Positions 1 through 5,179 of a DNA stretch of 5,179 bases are shown here, piece by piece. The translations under genes were made by a program, and so were the position numbers. The DNA lies in contig CAMNMY010000080.1 of NCBI GenBank assembly GCA_946545105.1, positions 1-5,179 on the forward strand, written 5' to 3'. Every line of letters starts with the position of its first letter. Positions within the stretch are counted from its first letter, which is position 1. The DNA comes from an uncultured Clostridia bacterium (GTDB lineage Bacteria; Bacillota_A; Clostridia; Christensenellales; UBA3700). The notes beneath the pieces were generated by a model. The model was not told where the DNA came from. It searched no databases and was given only the letters and a program-made list of their open reading frames with translations.

Positions 1-3000
1 GCTGTATCAAATGAATCACCACTTGTTCCGGCTAATGCCTTTAATACATCAATTTCTCTTTGAGACATATTGTTGTATTCAATCTTAACATTATCTAGTG
101 AATTAGAATTCTCTAATGTTGCAGACAAATATAGATGTTCTGGCAACAATGAAGACTTGTAACTTAATTCGCTTGTAACGATATCAAATGAAACTAAGAT
201 ATATCCTCCTGTTGTTGCAGTTATCATATTAGATAATGTATTTTTCAACAATGTATTCTTAGCAACTACAGCTGAATCTAGCGTATTGTCTAAATCTATT
301 GTAGCAACTTGATATAAATGTAATGATGAAATACCTACTTGGCCTACCATTGCGCTCATATCTGCACTCAAGATTGCTGCGCCTACATTTCTAGCTGACA
401 TTTGTGCTGTTAGTGTTGTTGAGTTAATTATAATATCTTTTGTTGCATCAAATACATCTGTAACTGGCACATAGTCTGTTCCATCTTGTACATAATATGC
501 AATGTTCTTATCGTATGAAACTGCTTGGTAGTATCCTGCTGGTGGATTTAATATACTGTTATATTTATAATATGTACCACTTGGAGCTGCATTAAATTCA
601 TCTTCAGAGATTTGCTTAATTACATCCTTTTGTCCATATGATTCAATACCTGTATGTAATGCTGCAATTGTATTTGCTACATCTAAAGCTGTAGCGTCTG
701 CAATTTCTGCATCAATTGCATCTTTTCTATTCTTATATGTAACATCAAATAAGCTTCCAAAATAGATTCCCTTTGTTTCAGCATTTGTATCAATAGAGAT
801 TTCAACTTTGTTGAACATTTCTCTTAATCCATCTTTTACTGCTGTATTTGTGTTTGCTCTAATTGTGTCAATATTGAATCCTGTGATTCCTAATCTTTCA
901 CACATTAAAGAGAAGTTGTGGATTTCTTCTTCACTCATATCGTTAATTGTTACATTGCAGCAAGGATCATCTGTTTCAACTTTTGTTAAATCAAATACAA
1001 CATTGATAACAAAATCTGGCAATACGCTAGTGTACTTTGTGCTTTCTGTTGTATCGTATTCGCAAGTATAGATTAATCTTAGTTTTGCAATATTATCTAT
1101 AGGGTCTACGAAAATCATAACCTTATTTAGTGTTATTCCCTTTACACCTGTTGTATTAATCTTAAATGCATCTCCAAAAATCTTTGCAGCTTCTGCTTCA
1201 GTTGCGTATGGAGAGAATTCTTCATGCATAATTTGAAGCTTTTGCTCATTTGTAGTTGCAAGCGCTGTTGCACTCTTCCAACTATCTGCTAGTTCTATAC
1301 CGTTTATAGCTTTATCGTGAGCACCACCAATCTTTTGCAATTGCTTAACGATTGTGTTTTCTGTGTCATCTTCTGCTGGCACTGTTAATCTATAATCAGT
1401 AACATCTGTTGCATCTTCTGGATTTACATATTGTTGAAGAGCATATCTTGTATTTACTCTTGTTGTAAATGCCGTCAAATCACTTTCAATGTCTTGTCCT
1501 TTATATGAATTATTGATTTCACATGCGCCCTTGAATACATCATAAACTTGAGATGGAGTTAAATTATCTGCTCCAACTTCTTCTTTATATAGAATCTTAT
1601 TTGCCATGATTTCATATACGCTTGGCAAATATGCTTTTTCTTCTGTAAATGTAATTGAAGTTCCAAGCTTTGTATCAATATCTTTAATACCATCTTTTAC
1701 TTTTGTACCAATTGTTGAAGTAAGTTCTGTATAGTTAAGTCCCATTGAAACTCCCATACCACTTGTTAAACTACCGATTGTATCTAAAAGTGCTTGTGTT
1801 TCTGCTTCAGAAGATTTATTAATTGCAACTTGTGCTACGTTTTCCGCATCATCATTTAAGCATACGCTTGCCTTTATATAGATATATTTTGGAATTAATT
1901 GTCCAACAAAGCTCTTTAAAATTGAGCCTTCTTCCATCTTTTGGGTAATAACATCCAAAATGCCCAATTGTAAAACTAAAGACAATTTATTGTGCTCTTC
2001 TTCATACATTGCATTGATAATCTTATATTCAATATTCAATCCTTCGCCTGAAGCATTGTTTAAATATCCATCTAAAAGACCTGCAAGGCCAGCATACTTA
2101 ACACCTACTCTTGCATTTTGTTGAATATACATACCATCTGAGAAATTCAATCTAGAAAGTGAAACTTTATCAATCAATTCTGAACTTTCTCCGCCTACGC
2201 TCTTTAATTGATCAAGCATATTGTCTGCATTTAGATATCCTTCTTCAATACCATACTTTAGCGCAATCTCATCAACTAATTCGCCTTTTGCGTTTTGGAT
2301 ATATGGAGCAATGTCTTCAACCTTTTCAATATCTAATTCGTCAAAGCCCATATTACCCTTAACCTCATCAAATGTTGGCAAGCATAAATCTCTAATCATG
2401 CAATAGAATTGTGTTTCTGTAACATCTGTTGCCTTTAGAGCTGTCATTAAAGCTTTAATTGGGTGTACTTCAACAGAACCTGTAGCAACGAAGTTAATTG
2501 GAACAAGGCTTTGTACCTTTTCAATTGCTTCTACTGCCTTTTGGTTAACCATTTGCAAAATACCATCGATTGATTTGTATTGTGAATCTTTTAAGAAATA
2601 ATTTGCTACAGAATACAAATCTGCCATCTTCTTATCTGAGAAAGAGTTAACCTTGATTTGTGCACCCTTTAGATAATCATTTGGATAAATTGTAATTGTT
2701 GCATATAAAGCCTTTGGCACGATACCTGCTAAAGGTCCTAATAATTTATGGAAGTTTTGAGCAACAGTTTTGACTGTTTTTCTCAAATTAACCTTTACTG
2801 TCAATGTTAATGCTACATTTTCTAAACCAACAGCTGTATCTGATGTAACAATAATTTGAGGAATATCTACAATATCTCCCAATTTTACATCTTTTGCAAA
2901 ATCTGGCAATATTGTTGAAAATGCTTCATTGTTTGCTGCAGATTTAATTGTGTTATTTAAGAATGCTGCTGTTTGTTTATCTGTAACCTCCAAAACATGT

Positions 3001-3578
3001 GGAGTTGCGTATTCATCTTGATAATCTTTCAATGAAGAGAAGTCAAACTTCAATGCCTTTAAGAAATTATCTAGCGCTTCATTTCCTGTTGAGAATGATC
3101 CACTTGATGAACCACCTTCTTCTCCTTCTGTAGATAGCGCTTCATCATTTCCGGATGTAGAATTATCTTTATCCATCATTGTAGCAATGTAACTATCCAA
3201 TACTGCAGATAAATTTTCTCTTAAGTTAACGGAATCATCTAAGAATAATGCTTCAGATAATTCGTTATAGAATCCATCAACATCTTCATCCTTATATGGA
3301 TTTGTTACAATGTCTTTTTCTTTTGCAATATATGTACTTCCAACTAATCCTAGGGCATCATTAAATGAAATTCCAAACATTGGCTTTGCATATTGATTCC
3401 ATGCAAACATACCGCCGCCATATAAAAGTCCAAGCGAGAAAATAAATAACACAACTAAAGTTATTAAGCAATTTGCACAACAACTTCTACTCTTTTTTTC
3501 TTCTTTTCTTCTACGTTTTCTTTGTCTTTCTCTTCGTTGAGAATATCTCTCGTTTCTATCTCTTCTATCTTTTCCCAT
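1..3578 (-). CDS. Very large membrane-anchored repeat protein of unknown family (C-terminus beyond window)
   Basis: The minus frame is open for 1192 codons from an ATG at 3578 to the left edge with no stop. The start is supported by GAGG six bases upstream and a strong promoter. Residues 1-32 are extremely Arg/Lys-rich, followed by a CCANC motif (33-37) and one hydrophobic segment (about 38-58). The positive-inside rule puts the rest outside the cell. A Ser/Gly/Glu-rich linker lies at about 139-166. From about 193 onward at least four diverged units of about 275-292 residues can be aligned. Each has beta-strand-like stretches, a Pro (288, 563, 854, 1146), an Asn 23-25 residues later (311, 587, 879, 1169) followed by a Ser- and Glu/Asp-rich helix start, and, in units 1-3, a helix near 373, 652 and 941. 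No catalytic motif, sortase signal or known domain was recognised. It is probably a surface or envelope structural or binding protein (inference). The coding call is very secure and the function is unknown. Confidence 0.93.
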   Translation of the reverse strand, partial: MGKDRRDRNERYSQRRERQRKRRRKEEKKSRSCCANCLITLVVLFIFSLGLLYGGGMFAWNQYAKPMFGISFNDALGLVGSTYIAKEKDIVTNPYKDEDVDGFYNELSEALFLDDSVNLRENLSAVLDSYIATMMDKDNSTSGNDEALSTEGEEGGSSSGSFSTGNEALDNFLKALKFDFSSLKDYQDEYATPHVLEVTDKQTAAFLNNTIKSAANNEAFSTILPDFAKDVKLGDIVDIPQIIVTSDTAVGLENVALTLTVKVNLRKTVKTVAQNFHKLLGPLAGIVPKALYATITIYPNDYLKGAQIKVNSFSDKKMADLYSVANYFLKDSQYKSIDGILQMVNQKAVEAIEKVQSLVPINFVATGSVEVHPIKALMTALKATDVTETQFYCMIRDLCLPTFDEVKGNMGFDELDIEKVEDIAPYIQNAKGELVDEIALKYGIEEGYLNADNMLDQLKSVGGESSELIDKVSLSRLNFSDGMYIQQNARVGVKYAGLAGLLDGYLNNASGEGLNIEYKIINAMYEEEHNKLSLVLQLGILDVITQKMEEGSILKSFVGQLIPKYIYIKASVCLNDDAENVAQVAINKSSEAETQALLDTIGSLTSGMGVSMGLNYTELTSTIGTKVKDGIKDIDTKLGTSITFTEEKAYLPSVYEIMANKILYKEEVGADNLTPSQVYDVFKGACEINNSYKGQDIESDLTAFTTRVNTRYALQQYVNPEDATDVTDYRLTVPAEDDTENTIVKQLQKIGGAHDKAINGIELADSWKSATALATTNEQKLQIMHEEFSPYATEAEAAKIFGDAFKINTTGVKGITLNKVMIFVDPIDNIAKLRLIYTCEYDTTESTKYTSVLPDFVINVVFDLTKVETDDPCCNVTINDMSEEEIHNFSLMCERLGITGFNIDTIRANTNTAVKDGLREMFNKVEISIDTNAETKGIYFGSLFDVTYKNRKDAIDAEIADATALDVANTIAALHTGIESYGQKDVIKQISEDEFNAAPSGTYYKYNSILNPPAGYYQAVSYDKNIAYYVQDGTDYVPVTDVFDATKDIIINSTTLTAQMSARNVGAAILSADMSAMVGQVGISSLHLYQVATIDLDNTLDSAVVAKNTLLKNTLSNMITATTGGYILVSFDIVTSELSYKSSLLPEHLYLSATLENSNSLDNVKIEYNNMSQREIDVLKALAGTSGDSFDT
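3405..3467 (-). other. Single transmembrane segment of the large protein
   Basis: Residues about 38-58 run LITLVVLFIFSLGLLYGGGM and are uninterrupted by charge. They are preceded by the Arg/Lys-rich tail and followed by a more polar sequence beginning AWNQYAKP. This gives a type II, N-in/C-out membrane anchor. No other segment of comparable hydrophobicity was seen in the visible 1192 residues. Confidence 0.8.
3464..3578 (-). other. Basic cytoplasmic N-terminus and CCxxC juxtamembrane motif
   Basis: Residues 1-38 of the large protein. About half of residues 3-32 are Arg or Lys, interspersed with Asp/Glu. Cys33, Cys34 and Cys37 sit directly at the predicted membrane entry. The tail is too long and charged for an ordinary cleaved signal peptide, and no lipobox is seen, so a signal anchor is more likely. 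The Cys cluster could be acylated or bind metal, but this is speculation. Confidence 0.6.
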
Positions 3579-3611
3579 ACACGCCCTCACATATATGCAT
3601 ATTATATTTAT

Positions 3612-3639
3612 ATTATACACGCACACCTTAATTTGTCCA
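3612..3639 (-). promoter_or_regulatory. Sigma-A-type promoter of the large surface-protein gene
   Basis: On the minus strand, -35 TGGACA (3639-3634, five of six consensus bases) is followed by a 16-base spacer and a perfect -10 TATAAT (3617-3612). The expected start is near 3605, giving a leader of roughly 27 bases. GAGG lies six bases before the ATG at 3578. The gene therefore appears to be transcribed on its own, independently of the cluster to the right. A second TATAAT-like stretch (about 3606-3601) is a weaker alternative. Confidence 0.72.
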
Positions 3640-3654
3640 TAAAAGGTTTAAGGT
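3625..3654. promoter_or_regulatory. Inverted repeat bracketing the -35 box (possible operator)
   Basis: ACCTTAA (3625-3631) and TTAAGGT (3648-3654) are perfect 7-bp inverted arms separated by 16 bases, with centres about two helical turns apart. The -35 hexamer TGGACA falls between them. A dimeric regulator could bind here, but AT-rich DNA yields such repeats by chance and no regulator gene is in the window. Confidence 0.3.
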
Positions 3655-3670
3655 ATAGTTTTATGGTTAA

Positions 3671-3689
3671 TTGTAAAAGTAAATTCCAG
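3671..3689 (+). repeat. 19-bp direct repeat, copy 1
   Basis: TTGTAAAAGTAAATTCCAG occurs here and again, without mismatch, 43 bases downstream. The distal TTCCA also forms a small inverted repeat with TGGAA at 3697-3701. Perfectly repeated short blocks near a terminus are typical of transposase-binding sites in IS21-family ends (established family knowledge). Assignment to that family is inference. Confidence 0.85.
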
Positions 3690-3713
3690 CATATAGTGGA
3701 AGTTTGCGAAAAT

Positions 3714-3732
3714 TTGTAAAAGTAAATTCCAG
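3714..3732 (+). repeat. 19-bp direct repeat, copy 2
   Basis: This is a second perfect copy of TTGTAAAAGTAAATTCCAG, in the same orientation and 24 bases after the end of copy 1. Its first six bases also serve as the likely -35 element of a plus-strand promoter, so anything binding the repeat could control that promoter. Confidence 0.85.
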
Positions 3733-3777
3733 TTGTTAAAATATGTCTACTAACAAAATAGGAGGATTTTGCTTATG
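3714..3777 (+). promoter_or_regulatory. Plus-strand promoter and Shine-Dalgarno of the lost transposase gene
   Basis: TTGTAA (3714-3719), a 17-base spacer and TAAAAT (3737-3742) make a plausible sigma-A promoter. AGGAGG at 3760-3765 lies nine bases before ATG (3775-3777). These are good initiation signals with only an eight-codon product left, which argues that the original gene was removed. If still active, the promoter would make RNA antisense to the P-loop fragment and the genes upstream of it. Confidence 0.5.
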
Positions 3778-3788
3778 CAAGTTACCTA

Positions 3789-3950
3789 TCAACACAGATA
3801 ATCTGGCACATTCTTTTTTATAGTCAATGCCTTTATTCTTAAATTATATTTATTCTTGAAATTTTTAATAAAATATGTTTTGCCTAATCCCCATAGCCCA
3901 TCTATATAAAATGCACCATCTACGGATTCTTTTACTAAATACTCATTCAT
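3789..3950 (-). pseudogene. Truncated P-loop NTPase (N-terminal Walker A fragment, KAP-like)
   Basis: The frame gives 53 residues from ATG 3950 to a TGA at 3789-3791. It contains FYIDGLWGLGKTYFIKNF, with a complete Walker A (GxxxxGKT, residues 18-25) just after a beta strand. The WGxGKTyF form is typical of KAP-like and related STAND/AAA P-loop NTPases (family knowledge). Such proteins are hundreds of residues long, and here Walker B and everything else are missing. The frame ends inside the putative insertion-sequence remnant. The start is uncertain: AAAGG lies only about two bases from ATG 3950, and an in-frame GTG at 3965 would add five residues. It lies 25 bases after the stop of the RloB-like gene on the same strand, so it was probably the third gene of that operon. 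The product is probably non-functional. Confidence 0.7.
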
Positions 3951-3975
3951 TTCCTTTATTTCCACTCTTAGCCAA

Positions 3976-4518
3976 TTAAATTATTATACTATTAATACTC
4001 ATTTGACCTTCTTTTAATGTCCTAATTCTCTTCTGGCTATATTCGTCTGCCAAATCCTTTATTTGGCCATTACTCATCTTTGCAAAATACTCTCTTATGT
4101 ATTTTGTTTGCTTATGATAATCTTTATGCAAACTCTCATAATATTTGCTAGGCTTCTTTTTCGACTTAACTTTCAAATAATCTTTATATTTACCCTCATT
4201 AATTATCATAAGCATTTCGAACTCAGGAGAAATAATTACATCATGTATGCTTCTAATTCTATTTGGAGCGTATTTAGTAAAATCATTGGGAATAACTAGT
4301 TTATCACTTAATTTATCTCCAACTCTATATATGTCAACTTGATCATCTTTGCCTAGTTGCTGAATCGCAGCAATTAACTCATTGTCAAATTGACGCTTAT
4401 GATATATAGTTTCATATAGCAATTCTTCTTGTTTAAACTTGAGCAAGCCCTTCTCTAACAACACTTTTAAGAATTCTCGTTCATCGGTTCCTTCAGTCAT
4501 TATTAGCGCATATATCAT
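3976..4518 (-). CDS. RloB/TOPRIM-like protein, probable effector partner of the upstream ATPase
   Basis: This is a complete 180-residue protein. It opens with a beta strand and the acidic motif LIMTEGTDEREFL (Glu9, Asp12, Glu13), which matches the first motif of TOPRIM-type folds. A second strand-plus-Asp motif, DIYRVGDKLSD, lies at 62-72. SPEFEMLMIINEG (97-109) resembles the conserved block near the end of RloB-like proteins (NPCFELWLLLHFE type). The remaining third is Lys/Tyr-rich and helical. RloB-like proteins commonly pair with AAA ATPases in defence loci such as AbiL and RloA/RloB (family knowledge). The gene overlaps the ATPase gene by 26 bases, indicating translational coupling. AGGAG lies 11 bases before ATG 4518. 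An internal ATG at 4500 would remove the first strand and is less likely. The usual DxD signature is not clear, so nuclease activity is uncertain. Confidence 0.6.
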   Translation of the reverse strand: MIYALIMTEGTDEREFLKVLLEKGLLKFKQEELLYETIYHKRQFDNELIAAIQQLGKDDQVDIYRVGDKLSDKLVIPNDFTKYAPNRIRSIHDVIISPEFEMLMIINEGKYKDYLKVKSKKKPSKYYESLHKDYHKQTKYIREYFAKMSNGQIKDLADEYSQKRIRTLKEGQMSINSIII

Positions 4519-5179
4519 TTGATAATAATCTCCTAACCTTCATTAATTGTTGATAATTCACAATAGTATCAAATACATTATTATCAAATTGCTTGCTCTT
4601 AGATAATTCTGTTCTAACATTATAATCTGCATATAGATTTTTAGCGTCAATTGTAGTCCCGTTCTTATGCGTAATAAATATACCATCTCTCCTCTTTAAC
4701 ATATCGAGTATTTCAACATAATGGGTGCTAAAAATTAATTGCGCATTTTTCTTGTTAATTTCTGAATTATTAAACAATAATAACAAATTGTATGCTAAGT
4801 TCTTTTGAAAACTATTTTCTATTTCATCAACAATAAACACACTTCCATTCTTTAATGCATTTATTGCTCTTATATAAAGCTCAATGCCACGTATTGTTCC
4901 TGCAGAAAGAATACCTATAAGTTCTATATAACTCATCTTTCTTTCTTGCTCATTTATTCGCTTAAATAACACATTATCATCATTAACATAGATAATATGT
5001 TCTATGCTATTATCAAATAATTGAATAATAGAATACAATAATTCCTTTTCGCATTTACTTAAGCTATCAATAAAAGTATTTCTTACTAGTGATGTGTCAA
5101 AATTAGTTACTGTATTTGAGTTATAATCATCAACATATATACTATTTCTTGTTAACTTTATAATAGCAGACGTATCTCC
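4493..5179 (-). CDS. ABC/SMC-like AAA family ATPase (AbiLi/RloA-like), N-terminus beyond window
   Basis: The frame is open from the right edge to TGA at 4493-4495, giving 228 visible residues. The visible part is the C-terminal half of an ABC-type head: a signature LSAGTIRG (visible residues 91-98), a Walker B VFIVDEIE (114-121) with the catalytic Glu, and an H-loop IFSTHYVEIL with His153. About 75 residues follow, including YADYNVRTELSKSKQF, a layout usual for stand-alone AAA_15/AAA_21 defence ATPases. Walker A and the first strands must lie to the right of the window. A TTG at 5038 could be taken as a start, but the open frame continues upstream with similar sequence, so the gene is edge-truncated, not short. 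Together with the overlapping downstream RloB-like gene it resembles a two-gene abortive-infection module in which the ATPase senses infection and controls the effector (inference). The promoter is not visible. Confidence 0.85.
   Translation of the reverse strand, partial: GDTSAIIKLTRNSIYVDDYNSNTVTNFDTSLVRNTFIDSLSKCEKELLYSIIQLFDNSIEHIIYVNDDNVLFKRINEQERKMSYIELIGILSAGTIRGIELYIRAINALKNGSVFIVDEIENSFQKNLAYNLLLLFNNSEINKKNAQLIFSTHYVEILDMLKRRDGIFITHKNGTTIDAKNLYADYNVRTELSKSKQFDNNVFDTIVNYQQLMKVRRLLSNDICANND
4530..4534 (-). promoter_or_regulatory. Ribosome binding site of the RloB-like gene inside the ATPase gene
   Basis: AGGAG on the minus strand lies 11 bases before ATG 4518 and within the ATPase coding sequence. 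It decides the start, because the in-frame ATG at 4500 has no comparable site. Its position supports coupled translation and a fixed ratio of the two proteins. Confidence 0.55.

Larger units (their letters stand above)
3672..3801 (+). mobile_element. Probable left-end remnant of an IS21-like insertion sequence
   Basis: The segment has the order expected of an IS21-type left end: a TG terminus, two 19-bp direct repeats in the first 61 bases, a promoter, a strong AGGAGG (3760-3765) and an ATG at 3775. The frame reads MQVTYQHR and stops at 3799-3801, so no transposase body follows; the sequence passes straight into a P-loop NTPase fragment on the other strand. The element has therefore lost its istA/istB body and right end, probably by a deletion whose breakpoint lies near 3790-3805. 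The family is inferred from layout and a remembered resemblance of the repeats. It could instead be the end of another element type or a regulatory region. Confidence 0.45.

Noticed and set aside
808..1071. Plus-strand open frame of 87 codons
   Set aside because: It lies wholly inside the 1192-codon minus-strand gene, and the hydrophobic product is the reverse shadow of its repeat unit 3. No Shine-Dalgarno was seen.
2159..2406. Two overlapping plus-strand open frames
   Set aside because: Both are antisense shadows of the large gene, overlap each other in different frames and lack initiation signals or recognisable motifs.
3522..3719. Plus-strand 65-codon frame spanning the start of the large gene
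   Set aside because: It runs through the large gene's N-terminus, its promoter and the first 19-bp repeat, with no ribosome binding site. The composition is that of intergenic AT-rich DNA.
3671..3732. The 19-bp repeats as a two-unit CRISPR array
   Set aside because: There are only two copies, separated by a 24-base AT-rich gap. The repeat is too short for usual types, has no stable palindrome, and no cas genes are visible.
3579..3790. Rho-independent terminator between the defence genes and the large gene
   Set aside because: I looked for a GC-rich hairpin followed by a T run on either strand and saw only weak 5-7 bp AT-rich inverted repeats, not a terminator.
3742..3828. Plus-strand frame MSTNKIGGFC from ATG 3743
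   Set aside because: It is only about 27 codons and has no Shine-Dalgarno of its own. The AGGAGG lies downstream of its start and serves ATG 3775, so it is most likely chance.
4063..4299. Plus-strand 78-codon hydrophobic frame
   Set aside because: It is antisense to the RloB-like gene, whose motifs support the minus strand. The hydrophobicity comes from reading Lys-rich codons in reverse.
4493..5038. ATPase gene as a complete 181-residue protein starting at TTG 5038
   Set aside because: The frame stays open to the window edge with typical ATPase-like sequence and the Walker A is missing, so the true start must lie outside the window.

Overview
The window looks like AT-rich DNA from a low-GC Gram-positive (Bacillota-type) bacterium. 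Shine-Dalgarno sequences are canonical (GAGG, AGGAG, AGGAGG) and the one complete promoter is a textbook sigma-A type. TGA ends genes while Trp is encoded by TGG, so the code is the standard bacterial one and not the Mycoplasma one. The exact lineage cannot be read from the sequence.

Positions 1-3578 (minus strand) hold one open reading frame of 1192 codons that starts inside the window and runs off its left edge. It encodes a very large protein with a highly basic cytoplasmic N-terminus, a single membrane anchor, a Ser/Gly/Glu-rich linker and a long predicted extracellular part. I do not recognise its family. Translation by eye shows the extracellular part is built from at least four diverged units spaced about 275-292 residues apart. 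The gene has its own strong promoter, flanked by an inverted repeat around the -35 box.

Positions 3579-3800 are a junction region. It has two perfect 19-bp direct repeats, a plus-strand promoter, a strong AGGAGG and an ATG whose frame stops after eight codons. This resembles the left end of an IS21-type insertion sequence that has lost its body.

Positions 3789-5179 (minus strand) hold three genes in one transcriptional direction, from upstream to downstream. They are an ABC/SMC-like AAA ATPase (N-terminus off the right edge), an overlapping 180-residue protein with features of RloB/TOPRIM-type proteins, and a truncated gene that keeps only the start of a P-loop NTPase with an intact Walker A. 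The ATPase plus RloB-like pair resembles AbiL-type (RloA/RloB-like) anti-phage modules. The P-loop fragment suggests a further gene of the cluster was cut off when the insertion-sequence remnant arose. The layout suggests a decaying defence island next to a housekeeping or surface-protein gene; this role is inferred, not demonstrated.
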